Source: Oculatella sp. LEGE 06141 (GTDB lineage Bacteria > Cyanobacteriota > Cyanobacteriia > Elainellales > Elainellaceae). Taken from it: 64,000 nt of DNA. Position numbers and translations under genes: made by a program. The stretch is from NCBI RefSeq assembly GCF_015207605.1, contig NZ_JADEWO010000014.1, positions 1 through 64,000 on the forward strand, given 5' to 3'. The notes beneath the pieces were generated by a model that saw only the letters and a program-made list of their open reading frames with translations, did not search any database and was not told the origin of the DNA. Position 1 is the first letter of the stretch. The number at the start of each line of letters is the position of its first letter. This document shows positions 1 through 9,397 of this stretch, piece after piece.

Positions 1-428
1 TCAGCCGTCTCATCAAACGTTGGAGGCGTTGTCGGGGTTGGGGTGGGCGACTGAGTAACTTGTCGGGCTGGTGGGCGGGGTTGAAGGAAGCCAAACCACA
101 AAACAGCTCCGGCTCCCATCACTGTTCCAACCACTGCCACAACGGAACCCAATCGAATGCTGGCACGTTCCGCCAGGGGACGCTCTATTGCACTTTCTTG
201 GTCTTGCTTCAGTCGATATTCTTCTGAAATTAGCTGCGGAGTGGCAGGATTAAAACCCGCTAGCTGCTGTTCCTCCTCTGGAGTCAGGTCATCATCAGCT
301 TCCAAGCCATACTGGACTGATGTTGTAGAAGTTTTGCCATTTCCGTTTGAATGATGAGTCGAGTTGGAAAATGCCTCAGACACCTCATCAAACTCATGGG
401 ATTCAAACTGCCGATTCGCATTCGTCAT
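1..428 (-). CDS. VirB10/TrbI-like conjugation protein, N-terminal part (runs off the window)
   Basis: The minus-strand reading frame is open from the ATG at 428 to the window edge (about 142 codons). The start lies 16 bases after the stop of the upstream VirB8-like gene and is preceded by GAGG. The visible part has a disordered acidic N-terminus, one membrane segment at about residues 93-116, and then a Pro/Thr-rich stretch (QPRPPARQ, then PTPTPTTPPT). One N-terminal membrane anchor followed by a proline-rich periplasmic linker is the plan of VirB10/TrbI, which spans the envelope in type IV secretion systems. The position last in a VirB-like operon supports this. The conserved C-terminal beta-barrel domain is outside the window, so the call rests on architecture and context. 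Confidence 0.6.
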   Translation of the reverse strand, partial: MTNANRQFESHEFDEVSEAFSNSTHHSNGNGKTSTTSVQYGLEADDDLTPEEEQQLAGFNPATPQLISEEYRLKQDQESAIERPLAERASIRLGSVVAVVGTVMGAGAVLWFGFLQPRPPARQVTQSPTPTPTTPPTFDETA

Positions 429-444
429 GATCATCCTCGCTGCA

Positions 445-1170
445 CTACCGCTGTTGCTGGGGGTTAAACTCGACAATTCGGGTGATTTGCAACCCCGCAG
501 CACGCATTTCGTAGATTTTGCGTTCTACCAGAGGCGCATCGGCTCCAAGGGGCGATCGCGGCACTTCAACCGCTTGCAAGGTAAACGTGCGATTGAAAGG
601 AATTCGCTCATCCTTACCCGTCGTGCGATCGATCAACACCCGCGTCGCCACCAGATCCACTTCCCATTCGCCAGGTCGAATTTCTCTCGGTTCCGACAGG
701 TAGGAAATGATCGTCGTGCTCCGAATCTGCCCCGAGAAAAGCGCCGGAGGAACCAATTCCGCAACCTTGGGCAGAGACGCTTTAGCAAACTCCGATTCCA
801 GCAGCAGAGAAGCAAACCAGGCATTGGTCGGAATCCGTTTGTTATTACCAACTCGAATCCCCTGATCGGGTTCATTCGTGCCAGGAATCTTTTCATCCCA
901 GTTGAAGGTTAGGGTCGTCCAATCACTGACGACTTTCTGGATCACCGATGGATAGCGCCAGTGACGCTCTTGCTCCGAGACATAAATCGTTTCGCCATTC
1001 ACCAACTGAGCAAAGGTTGTCTTTCTTTCGGCAATACGGTTCACTCGAAAGGCAGTGAATAGCGTTAAGACAAAAATCAGGCTGTTGAAGACAGTCAGGC
1101 AGATAAAACACACTGCCAGCAAGTTTTTTGCCTCTGGTAAAAGTGGAGCTTGAAGTCGTTTAATCTGCAT
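445..1170 (-). CDS. VirB8/TrbF-like inner-membrane T4SS protein
   Basis: A 241-residue protein with a short cytoplasmic N-terminus, one strong membrane helix at about residues 15-42, and a periplasmic domain of about 195 residues. This size and topology match VirB8/TrbF, a bitopic assembly factor of the type IV secretion channel. The ATG is two bases beyond the stop of the VirB6-like gene, with a purine-rich GGGGGTAG just upstream, so translation is probably coupled. I see no diagnostic motif. The assignment rests on length, topology and position between VirB6-like and VirB10-like genes. Confidence 0.6.
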   Translation of the reverse strand: MQIKRLQAPLLPEAKNLLAVCFICLTVFNSLIFVLTLFTAFRVNRIAERKTTFAQLVNGETIYVSEQERHWRYPSVIQKVVSDWTTLTFNWDEKIPGTNEPDQGIRVGNNKRIPTNAWFASLLLESEFAKASLPKVAELVPPALFSGQIRSTTIISYLSEPREIRPGEWEVDLVATRVLIDRTTGKDERIPFNRTFTLQAVEVPRSPLGADAPLVERKIYEMRAAGLQITRIVEFNPQQQR

Positions 1171-1172
1171 AG

Positions 1173-2291
1173 CTACCCCCGTCGTATCAGCGCAATGCTG
1201 GTGACTGTACCGATCGCATTACTAAAAATGTCAATCAGGCTTTTCACATTGGATGAAATGCCGTTGTAAAGCGCAAAGCCCCCACCACCCGCAACCAGAA
1301 CCGCTAGTCCCGGTGCAAAGATGCTGAGGAAAAAGAGAAATGCTACATCCGATACCAGTTCCGCTCCAGACTTAACCAACACAACGGCGGTTAAGCCGAC
1401 CACAATGTTGTAACCCAGTTGAATCCCGAAAAGAGTGATAAATCCAGTTAGCCATGCCCAGATGGGGCGACCTTGCAGCGGTAAAAGCGAGAGTCCGATC
1501 GCGATCGGTGCAAACAGCGCCGTTAGCAATAGTGCCGCTTCCAGAATATTGACGAATCCCCATTGCAAAGCGTAGAGAATAAACCGGATGATGGGAATTG
1601 CAGTGTCTCGGAATACGCTACCAGGGTCAGTTGTTAATCGCACGGCTGTGCTGATTTGACCGGGCAATGATGCATTCCACAACGCCTGACCAAAGGCACG
1701 TAACGGCTCCAGGGGCGATCGCGCCTGTCGTTCTGCTTCAGCCACGATCGCTTGTGCCTGCTCTTGCTTTGAGTTCCAGCATTCCACCAGTTCAGTGCCA
1801 ACCTTACCCTGACATTCGCTGTAAAGACTTTCAAGCTGTTGTTTGGCAATGCCAGTGATCGTCACATTGGAAATGGCATCCCGAAAAGTCAGTTCACCCA
1901 CCTGAAGTTGCAATACATTTTGCACCTGCGTGTAGGAAAAGCCTCGGATAAACTTGATCGTACCTGCCAGGACATTGCCATTCGCACCCAGAAAAATCAT
2001 AATCACCAACGGCCAGACGAAGATGGAGGCTAACTCTGACCAGGACTGCTTATCGATAATGTCTTTACCCGTAGTCATCGCAATAAACAGAATGCTGGCA
2101 GCTCCCAGCGTAATGCCCAATTGGATCAGCCCAATCCAGAGTCCAGACGCAAGCGGGTCTAGCGTTACTAGCCAGACCGTGTTCCAGGACTCCACCGTGG
2201 CACGGGACAATTCCAGCGAACTGGTGATAATGTCCAGGGCATCGGATTCTCCGCCTGTAGTTGGAAAGGATTGAGCAATTAGGGACATCAT
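1173..2291 (-). CDS. VirB6/TrbL-like polytopic membrane protein
   Basis: A 372-residue protein with several hydrophobic helices (about residues 50-75, 88-105, 230-275, 285-325 and 330-350), separated by a polar central loop at about 120-220. VirB6/TrbL proteins are polytopic inner-membrane components of the conjugation channel with a large central loop, as here. It lies directly upstream of the VirB8-like gene (2-base gap) and downstream of the VirB5-like gene. Two adjacent ATGs (MMSL) could start it. The family is too divergent to confirm by eye, so the name is a context-supported inference. Confidence 0.6.
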   Translation of the reverse strand: MMSLIAQSFPTTGGESDALDIITSSLELSRATVESWNTVWLVTLDPLASGLWIGLIQLGITLGAASILFIAMTTGKDIIDKQSWSELASIFVWPLVIMIFLGANGNVLAGTIKFIRGFSYTQVQNVLQLQVGELTFRDAISNVTITGIAKQQLESLYSECQGKVGTELVECWNSKQEQAQAIVAEAERQARSPLEPLRAFGQALWNASLPGQISTAVRLTTDPGSVFRDTAIPIIRFILYALQWGFVNILEAALLLTALFAPIAIGLSLLPLQGRPIWAWLTGFITLFGIQLGYNIVVGLTAVVLVKSGAELVSDVAFLFFLSIFAPGLAVLVAGGGGFALYNGISSNVKSLIDIFSNAIGTVTSIALIRRG

Positions 2292-2345
2292 GAGCGTTAG
2301 CCGTCAAATCAAACCGTTAAAGGCATCGCGATTGTTTCGGTGGGG

Positions 2346-3161
2346 CTATTGATCGGAACCCAGCGTCACTCCACCTGGCATCATCAACAAACCACCTTGC
2401 TGACTGGCTGCATTGCCTGCGGAAATATTTTTGCGACGATCGGCAGTGGTAATCGCTGATAGTTCACGGGCAGTTTGAGCCGACAATGTATTGCCGATCG
2501 CCCGATCGACCCGTGCTTGCTGTGCCTCTTGCAGCACCCGCTCATTCACCTGACTGTTAAGTGCAGTCTGCTGGGAAAGGTTTTGCATAATCCGTTGAGT
2601 CACGTCCAAACCCTGGGATTCCTCACCCAAACGCACACTTTCCTGCGTGTTCTGCTGCGTTGCTTGCCGTACTTGAGCCATCTGGGTTTGTGCTTCCTGA
2701 CTCAAGGTGGACTGATCCGCTACTCCTGTAGCTGTGGCTCTAGCAGCATATTTGCTCAGATCCTCGCGAATGCCGTAAGAACTGCGCCCAGTAGTCTTAT
2801 TCTCTAAAGTCTCAGACAGAACCGCACCCGGATCACGGCTGGCTGAACCACCCATAATTTGACTCCAGAGTTGAGATAGATCTGGAACCTGAAACGCACC
2901 CAGAGTCGATTGAATTAAATTGTTAACCGGACTCAGTAAATCGTTTTGCACAAAGTTTTGCACATCTCCCAAGAAATCATTGATTTGATTGCCCGTATTC
3001 GATACGTAGACATTGCTGCCATTTACCTGATCACGAATTGCTGCCTCAACCGGGTCTCTGCCCGTATCTTGAGTGCGTGCAAATGCAGGACTATTCACAG
3101 ACCCAACACCTACGACTAGAAACAGCGTCATGAGTCGAATTGTCATCCACTTGAGTCGCAT
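2346..3161 (-). CDS. VirB5/TrbJ-like secreted T4SS protein
   Basis: The chosen ATG at 3161 is preceded by a good ribosome site (AAGGAGG) and gives 271 residues. A start 57 bases upstream would run into the VirB4 gene and disturb this site. The protein begins with a signal peptide: charged MRLKWMTIR, a hydrophobic core, then SPAFA followed by RTQDTG. The mature part is Gln-rich and helical, with predicted coiled-coil segments between about residues 160 and 245. A secreted helical protein between VirB4 and VirB6 genes is typical of VirB5/TrbJ, a minor pilus or adhesion component. No catalytic motif is seen. Confidence 0.55.
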   Translation of the reverse strand: MRLKWMTIRLMTLFLVVGVGSVNSPAFARTQDTGRDPVEAAIRDQVNGSNVYVSNTGNQINDFLGDVQNFVQNDLLSPVNNLIQSTLGAFQVPDLSQLWSQIMGGSASRDPGAVLSETLENKTTGRSSYGIREDLSKYAARATATGVADQSTLSQEAQTQMAQVRQATQQNTQESVRLGEESQGLDVTQRIMQNLSQQTALNSQVNERVLQEAQQARVDRAIGNTLSAQTARELSAITTADRRKNISAGNAASQQGGLLMMPGGVTLGSDQ

Positions 3162-3174
3162 AGTATATACCTCC

Positions 3175-6100
3175 TTAACGTGCAATAAGTGAGCGTTGAT
3201 CATGTTCAGCAGGATCACTGGGATAATCCTCCTGTTGGGGCGATCGCCCTGATTGCGCTACTGATAAACCTTGCCCAATATGACTAAACCCTCTGCCCTC
3301 TCGCAATGCTGGAATATATTCATCTGCAAACGCTTTCAAACCCAGTAATCTGCCTTTGGGCGTGAGAGAATAGTGTGCCATCACCCGATCGCGAGCTTCC
3401 CGTTCATCCTGATTGTTGGCAACGCTGGCAAGCATCAATTCACCTGGATAGAAACGAGTCCTCCAGAACCGACCACCCAGTTCTAGTAACCAGCAAGAGT
3501 AGAGATCACTGCTACGAGGCAAAAAAGCTTCTGTGGCATTCTGACTGATGATGTTAGGGGGGTAGCCAAGATACCGTTGAAAAGAGTTAATCCCGCTGCT
3601 GGTAATGCGTCCAGTAATTCGGTAATTAATGTTTTGCATGATTTGCGAACCTGCCGAACACTCACAAATGGTGTCTGGATCTTGAGAGAGCAACAGCACT
3701 GCGATACCGTCTTTACGCCCCGTTGCACAGGTCTCCCCGACAATCTGAGCAAACCCATCTCTGCGAAGCAACACCGATAACTCATCCCCAATGAACAAGC
3801 TGCGGGGATGGGAAAGCGCATTGCGGATACAGGCAGCGTGGGCATTAATTGCCATCAGATAAGCATCCTGCTCATTAGTCAAACCGCTGAGAGCAAAGAA
3901 CTTGATCGCAGGTTCAGGCGAAAAAGTACTCGGACGGGCGATCGCCTTGCCCAAGCGTGAAGCCAGCAAGGCACTCACCTGGCTCTGAATCTGGTTAAGC
4001 GAGTGTCGATCCAAATCCTCAAACGAGCGGAGATTTAATCGTTCACGGGTACAGAATTTGATGAAGTCTGGCAAGGTTGGGATCTGTTGCCACTCGGGCG
4101 ATCGCCAACCCATTTCAAACGCTCGGTTATAACGGGTGATGATTTCTGGGTCGCGCAGAAAGACATCCAGCGCTCTGATCAGCAACGCATCTACCCGTTG
4201 TGCCAGATGAGGATTATGGATCTTTCCCATGGCGATCGCGCTCAATGCACGGCGAATAAAGTCCTTCCAGGACTCCATGCGGCGATCGCGCTCCAACTTA
4301 TCAAAGCGGCGTAGATCAGGAGGTTCCAGCAGGTTGCTGCTACCACTGGAGATGTCGTAATACGCTCCTTGATCACCTAAGAGTTCGATCGCCGTTTTGA
4401 ATGTACTATTACCACTGGAAGAAATGTCCATCCCAACCACTGGAATGTTATTTGTCAGAGCTTCCATGGCAAATCGCCAGCCCAATACACTCTTGCCTGA
4501 ACCTGACGTTCCAGTAATCAGCGCCCGTCCAATCTGATGATGAAATAAGTCAATGTAGATAGGCTTGCCACCGCGTCCGGTTAAAAACTCTACACCGCAT
4601 CGATCGATATCCTTCGGCATCGTCAGGGGTATAATTCCCGCCACTGTATGTGTATCAAGGGTCAATCGGCGCTCATTCAAGTTGTTGCCATGCAACAGAC
4701 GCTTACAAGTAATCGGTAATGCCTGGAGCCAGATTTCCCAGGCAATATGACGCTCTCGAATCACCTTCGCCGTTTCAAAACTGTTCGCCAGCAAATTGCA
4801 GGCATGGGTCAACTCCTCAGCACTGTTGCGATAGACCAAAAAGACTGGCGCACAGTGTAGCGCTTTCGTACCCTCATAGAGACGGCGCTGTGCCTCAAAG
4901 GACTCTTCCTGCTTAATTTCAGCTCCTACATCTCGCCCCTGCCCTTTCGTAACCGCAATGGTGCGAGCTGCCTTGGACTGCTTTGCCTGCCGTGCCAAGT
5001 TGTCCTGAATAAAAAAGTCATTGCCACGACTGATCTCAATCCAGGCTTCAGTGTCATGCACGTAGCTCGAAGAGAGAATTTTCCAAACCCATTTCAAATG
5101 TTCTCGGGTACTCGTCCAGCCCATAGGTGGATCGGTCATCGTCATCACACCGCAGACCTTACCTCTTCCCGTCAGGTAAATCCGATCGTGATCACCTCGA
5201 TGCTCCGGGCAAGCAGACCGCCCCTGAGTTCCTTCAATGAGCAAGGTACACAGGTGCTTGTCCGTCGTCACAGTTTCGGTCAGTTCCAGTCCGGTTTCTG
5301 TCTCCTTTAAAGTAATGACCTGCGGAATAGGAGGCGCAACGCCCTGATTAAATCGGCTCCAGAGCCACTGCCACAGATCTACTGCGCTACAGGGCGTTAC
5401 CTCCAGTCCCACTTTAGTATTGAGCAATACTTCCCATTGAATAAACCCCTGCTGAAACCCTTGTAGTAAAAGCTTTTTGAAAAATGCTTCTTGATAAACG
5501 CGCTTATTTCCCGTAATCTGCTCGACTACCCAGGAACCCGTTTTTCTTAACCGTTCGATCAGCCCGCCAACCAAATCTTTGTGTTGCGTACCTGCTTCGT
5601 CATCACTCGTCCAGGTACAAAAAGCAAGTTGATTCCAGTTCTGCCGCATCCCTCCCTGAGTAAGTTGCTGTACTCGTAATTGCTCATTGCGAGTCAGCAC
5701 GGAAACAGGTTTTAATTGGCATTCCTCTGCCAGGGTAGACAGTTCTTCTTGTCGCGCTGCATCATCACTTGAACAACCTGTGCAGAAGGTAATCCGTTCC
5801 CCGATCGGTAACTCTTTCATCCCTTCTTCAATTGCATGAGCAAACGCATTCACCTCACTGTCGTACAGCACATCGTGCAGTCCAGCCACACGAAATCCAA
5901 ACACAAGCTGATACTGAGATTTGCCTTTCTCTAGCAACAGTGCCGCCACTTCACGATCATCTTTTTTGATTTCTGCAATACAGCAGATATTAACTTCATT
6001 CTGGAATGGCATAAACGTACTTTTGCCTCCATACTGATTGGGCACTTGCACTGGTTTCAGTCGAATGTTGATCCGTGCATCACCATAACGTTTGCGAATC

Positions 6101-6420
6101 CAGATTGGTCTATGTTCTGGGATAGGCGAAACATAGATGTTGTTGCCGTTACACCACTCGGTTCCCGGTGGATTACGCCAGCGATCGAGAAATTGATGGG
6201 GTTGATTTCCAGTCAGAATCCACCAACTCGCAATCAACCAGAATGATGCTCCAAAGAACCAGCCAAGACCCAGGCTGAAGAAACCATTTGTGATGACATA
6301 ACAAAGAATAACAATGGCAACCCAGGGACCGAGTTGATCTGCTGGAATGGGACCAATACTCGCTTGCTTGCCTAAAATTCGATTGACTTTGATGAATTCT
6401 CGATTGAAATCTCGTTCCAT
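3175..6420 (-). CDS. virB4: VirB4-family conjugation ATPase with N-terminal VirB3-like membrane segment
   Basis: A 1081-residue protein. Residues 31-70 form two close membrane helices, as in VirB3/TraL, so this is probably a VirB3-VirB4 fusion. The C-terminal half is an AAA/HerA-type ATPase, with Walker A GTSGSGKS at about residues 638-645 and Walker B SLFIGDE at about 873. Further motifs follow around SQDPDTICE. VirB4/TraC proteins energise pilus assembly and substrate transfer at the inner-membrane face of the channel. The length exceeds the usual 800-850 residues, mainly because of the N-terminal segment and a long middle region. It ends just before the ribosome site of the VirB5-like gene. 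Confidence 0.9.
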   Translation of the reverse strand: MERDFNREFIKVNRILGKQASIGPIPADQLGPWVAIVILCYVITNGFFSLGLGWFFGASFWLIASWWILTGNQPHQFLDRWRNPPGTEWCNGNNIYVSPIPEHRPIWIRKRYGDARINIRLKPVQVPNQYGGKSTFMPFQNEVNICCIAEIKKDDREVAALLLEKGKSQYQLVFGFRVAGLHDVLYDSEVNAFAHAIEEGMKELPIGERITFCTGCSSDDAARQEELSTLAEECQLKPVSVLTRNEQLRVQQLTQGGMRQNWNQLAFCTWTSDDEAGTQHKDLVGGLIERLRKTGSWVVEQITGNKRVYQEAFFKKLLLQGFQQGFIQWEVLLNTKVGLEVTPCSAVDLWQWLWSRFNQGVAPPIPQVITLKETETGLELTETVTTDKHLCTLLIEGTQGRSACPEHRGDHDRIYLTGRGKVCGVMTMTDPPMGWTSTREHLKWVWKILSSSYVHDTEAWIEISRGNDFFIQDNLARQAKQSKAARTIAVTKGQGRDVGAEIKQEESFEAQRRLYEGTKALHCAPVFLVYRNSAEELTHACNLLANSFETAKVIRERHIAWEIWLQALPITCKRLLHGNNLNERRLTLDTHTVAGIIPLTMPKDIDRCGVEFLTGRGGKPIYIDLFHHQIGRALITGTSGSGKSVLGWRFAMEALTNNIPVVGMDISSSGNSTFKTAIELLGDQGAYYDISSGSSNLLEPPDLRRFDKLERDRRMESWKDFIRRALSAIAMGKIHNPHLAQRVDALLIRALDVFLRDPEIITRYNRAFEMGWRSPEWQQIPTLPDFIKFCTRERLNLRSFEDLDRHSLNQIQSQVSALLASRLGKAIARPSTFSPEPAIKFFALSGLTNEQDAYLMAINAHAACIRNALSHPRSLFIGDELSVLLRRDGFAQIVGETCATGRKDGIAVLLLSQDPDTICECSAGSQIMQNINYRITGRITSSGINSFQRYLGYPPNIISQNATEAFLPRSSDLYSCWLLELGGRFWRTRFYPGELMLASVANNQDEREARDRVMAHYSLTPKGRLLGLKAFADEYIPALREGRGFSHIGQGLSVAQSGRSPQQEDYPSDPAEHDQRSLIAR

Positions 6421-6445
6421 AATGCTTGCAATTCACGTTACCAGA

Positions 6446-7078
6446 TCAACCACCAGCCGTTCCTGTACCATTCCCCACGAAGATAAACGTGACCACATCA
6501 ATCGCAATCACGATCGCAAATGCCAGTCCTACCTGGGTTACGATCGGTCGCCAGTCGTTTCCTTGCTGCGCCTGGTTGTAAGCAAAAAGTGACGCAGCCG
6601 CAACCAGCAACAAAAATACCCCCCGAATTAAGTTGAAAATTAGCCCGATCACATTGGCATCCAGCGTGGCAGTACCGCCACCTGCCTGTGAACTTTGCTG
6701 AGCCAGATTGACGAAAAATTGTTCTAATCCGCTGAGAAAGATAGCCTGGGCAGGTGCCGCGAAGGTGTTGAGCAGCGCCGTGATCGCAATAATGAGTGAG
6801 GCAATATGCCAGAAACGAATTCTGGCACCCAGGTATTTTTCCAAAATGGGTACTGTCTTAATCAAATGCCAGAGGCTGAGGAATACCACACTGGCACAAC
6901 CCAAAATAGTTATGAGCAACGGCTCTTTAATCAACAAATAGATAACAACAGCAACACAAAGCCCAATGAACAATAAATCAGATTTGGTAAGGTTGAAATG
7001 CCCCAATTGTTGAGTAGAGCGACGATGTAGTTGAGTTAAGTGAGACTTAGTAACGGGAGTTTTAATGTTTTGCATCAT
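6446..7078 (-). CDS. VirB2/TrbC-like pilin candidate with long leader
   Basis: A 210-residue membrane protein with helices at about residues 34-50, 53-75 and 90-108. A signal-peptidase-like site (FAAPAQA) follows at about 106-112, then two further helices at about 148-168 and 178-202. The part after the AQA site has the size and two-helix hairpin of VirB2/TrbC pilin, and the preceding region would be an unusually long leader. It sits immediately upstream of the VirB3-VirB4 gene (25-base gap), the normal VirB2 position. The C-terminal GNGTGTAGG tail is flexible. The pilin assignment is an inference from topology and synteny. Confidence 0.5.
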   Translation of the reverse strand: MMQNIKTPVTKSHLTQLHRRSTQQLGHFNLTKSDLLFIGLCVAVVIYLLIKEPLLITILGCASVVFLSLWHLIKTVPILEKYLGARIRFWHIASLIIAITALLNTFAAPAQAIFLSGLEQFFVNLAQQSSQAGGGTATLDANVIGLIFNLIRGVFLLLVAAASLFAYNQAQQGNDWRPIVTQVGLAFAIVIAIDVVTFIFVGNGTGTAGG

Positions 7079-7111
7079 CGGTTCTCCATCAATGGTGATC
7101 CAGCTTGTTAA

Positions 7112-9058
7112 TTAAACTTGCAATTCTTCTCGATTCGGTTTGGCAGACGCTTTACCAGAGCGTCGATTCAGATGCTTTTCATCCGTCTGTTCAGATATCT
7201 GCTCATTGATGGCTGACTCCATCTCTCGTATGGGAATACTGCAATGCAGGATGTCTGGCGATTGACCGGGCACCAACATGGCATCAAAAACCTGTTCATC
7301 CTTGTGGTTCGGGTCAAACCCTTGTAGCAACTGAGTCCCATTCGGTAACGTCACAACCTCAAACTCATACTTGGCTTTGCCCTGATCTGTCCAGGTAAAT
7401 ACAGGTTCAGCCTCCCCATTGAATCGCTCCGATAAGCGTTCCTGGAAGGTGGCAATCAATGCCTGGGCACTGGCTTTGGTGGCGTATTCCTGCTTGGACT
7501 GAGGAAGTTTAGCAATGGTAGCTTTTTCATCAGAACTGAGGTGATCTGCTGCGATCGCCCACTGCCCATCGGTGCGGTTGCCTGCAAAAAGGGTATTGCC
7601 CTGGTTGTTGTTAAGGGTGATCGCTACCTGATTCCCTTGCTCGTCCATCCGCAGAGTTTTGTTACTGGAAATCGCAATTCCTTCTTGATCAGCAGCATCC
7701 GAAAGTTCCTTAGCAACTCGGGCAAAGCCCACTAAAGATTCTGCACAAGAAACTTGTTGAGGATCAGCTCGTCGCGCCATCAATTGTTCCAGCACTTTGG
7801 ACTCTGCGATCGCTTGTGCGGGTACCGCAGCCCGACTTTCTTCTGTATCCACCTCCGGCTCAACCATTGAAGAATTGGTTTGTTCTGCAATTTGCTTCTC
7901 TAAACGACTCACCGCCACTTCTAAACGATCAAGCCGTTTGGATAGCCCTTTCAGATATGCCTCAATCTGGTCAAGCTGTTCGCTAATGCTGGCTTCCCGA
8001 TCAATCTCCAGGGGTTGCGCTTTGTAAGTGGGGTCTAGTTTTACACCCAGCGTGTCTACCTTATTCCCCACCGTTGCAGCCGCATCTGCTAAAGGATTGT
8101 CCCCCACAACTGGTTCTGGTTCCACTGATGGCGCTACCGTTGAGCGCCCGGTTGTTGCCTCTTGCAAACGGCTGGTCAGGTTATCAACCTGCTCATTCTG
8201 CCGCTGGAGTTCTCGGACAATTCGTTCGATCCGTTCTTCGTCATCCTGAGCTGCCAGGTTCTCTAACACGCCCTGCCCAACCACAATGCCCAGAGCTGCC
8301 AGTTGCCCTGCCAGCCCCGCCACATTGACCCCATTTGTCTCGCGTCCATTCACAGCTGCCGAGGCACTCAGACGAGATGCCTCCTCTATCGGGTCTCGGT
8401 AGCGGAAGTCCCGACCATTAGATTTACTAGCTTTGCCTTGAGTCTGCTCCTTAGATTGAGCCTTGCTCTGAGCTTTCGATGATTTAGCTTGATTTTTAGC
8501 TGTCGGAACTGGAGCAAGCTCTTCATCCCCCAGATTCTCTAGATCCTCATCAAGGTCTCCGTCCAGCAGGGCATTCAGTGCCTCGTCTGGCTCTTCATCC
8601 AAGTCATCGTCCAGATCAAGGGCATCATCCAGGTCGGTATCCAGATCACCGAATTCTGCTTCTTCAAACCCAAACATCTCAGCAATATTGGAGGGCGTAA
8701 AGTAGTTTTCATCCTTATCCGTAACGCCTTCCAGGTTCTTGATCAAATACTTACCGCTAGTTCTTTGGCTGGGGTCGCTGGTGAGATAGAAACGGTAGCC
8801 CCGAATTTCATCATCACTGCCACCACCTTCACAAAGTTCAACGGTAATGGGAGCCTTGCCCGATCGCTCACTAAATGACTCGACAGAAGCCTTGAAGTCC
8901 GCATGAGACTCAATTCCTCCTTCCTGGAGCGCCTTAGTGATGGCTTTATCCAGGGTGTTTTCAAGATGGCGGAGTTTGCGGCGATCGGTCAGGTTTTGCC
9001 AAGATCGCTTCTGGGTACCCTGGCGCTGCTTGGGTCGGGTGGGTGTTTTGGTAGCCAT
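7112..9058 (-). CDS. Large acidic coiled-coil plasmid protein, possibly derived from a relaxase C-terminal region
   Basis: About 648 residues from the ATG at 9058. A further 26 codons upstream to 9136 are open, and neither start has a clear ribosome site. Residues 20-150 contain a helical segment and a small beta-rich region ending in SGKYLIKNLEG. A very acidic Asp/Leu-rich stretch follows (about 145-195), then a Lys/Gln/Ser linker and two coiled-coil regions (about 255-300 and 355-405). The last part is a globular C-terminal region. The N-terminal and C-terminal globular parts resemble, to my eye, segments found C-terminal to the nuclease domain in cyanobacterial MobA relaxases, but no HUH or tyrosine motif is present. 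As the first gene of the conjugation operon, a DNA-processing accessory role is plausible. I do not recognise it firmly. Confidence 0.5.
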   Translation of the reverse strand: MATKTPTRPKQRQGTQKRSWQNLTDRRKLRHLENTLDKAITKALQEGGIESHADFKASVESFSERSGKAPITVELCEGGGSDDEIRGYRFYLTSDPSQRTSGKYLIKNLEGVTDKDENYFTPSNIAEMFGFEEAEFGDLDTDLDDALDLDDDLDEEPDEALNALLDGDLDEDLENLGDEELAPVPTAKNQAKSSKAQSKAQSKEQTQGKASKSNGRDFRYRDPIEEASRLSASAAVNGRETNGVNVAGLAGQLAALGIVVGQGVLENLAAQDDEERIERIVRELQRQNEQVDNLTSRLQEATTGRSTVAPSVEPEPVVGDNPLADAAATVGNKVDTLGVKLDPTYKAQPLEIDREASISEQLDQIEAYLKGLSKRLDRLEVAVSRLEKQIAEQTNSSMVEPEVDTEESRAAVPAQAIAESKVLEQLMARRADPQQVSCAESLVGFARVAKELSDAADQEGIAISSNKTLRMDEQGNQVAITLNNNQGNTLFAGNRTDGQWAIAADHLSSDEKATIAKLPQSKQEYATKASAQALIATFQERLSERFNGEAEPVFTWTDQGKAKYEFEVVTLPNGTQLLQGFDPNHKDEQVFDAMLVPGQSPDILHCSIPIREMESAINEQISEQTDEKHLNRRSGKASAKPNREELQV

Positions 9059-9265
9059 AGGCAGCCATGGAACACAAGTTAAGGTTGCTGTAGATGTCAC
9101 CCTAACAAGGCGATCGCTCAGGCTACCTATGCCCAATGGCGATTTGTCTAATATCCAATTGGCTAGTTCATAACAATCTTAGAATTGTCTCCTTTCGGCT
9201 TGTTTGACTCACAAGTAACTTGGTAATCTAAAGATCCCATATCCTCAATGCATCACGCTTAAGCA

Positions 9266-9376
9266 ATGAAGTTGAAAAATACCAACAAAGGTGCTAATCC
9301 AGCAAAAGATACCAATGTTCTTATTACTTGGAATGGGGAAGCGCCACCTGTCTGGTCAATCCAGAACATTAACTAG
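9266..9376 (+). CDS. Possible 36-residue peptide
   Basis: A short plus-strand frame in the gap between the conjugation operon and the beta-propeller gene. It begins MKLKNTNKGANPAK and ends WSIQNIN, with two Trp residues and an APPVW segment. It has no obvious ribosome-binding site and no recognisable domain. I list it because it lies beside a MauG/propeller/protease island, where a small substrate peptide would make sense. This is speculative, and it may be chance. Confidence 0.2.
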   Translation: MKLKNTNKGANPAKDTNVLITWNGEAPPVWSIQNIN

Positions 9377-9397
9377 TACCCGCTACTAGACAAAACC

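Noticed and set aside
8028-8328. Plus-strand frames opposite the 7112-9058 gene
   Set aside because: They are shadows of a long coherent minus-strand gene with coiled coils and have no independent support.
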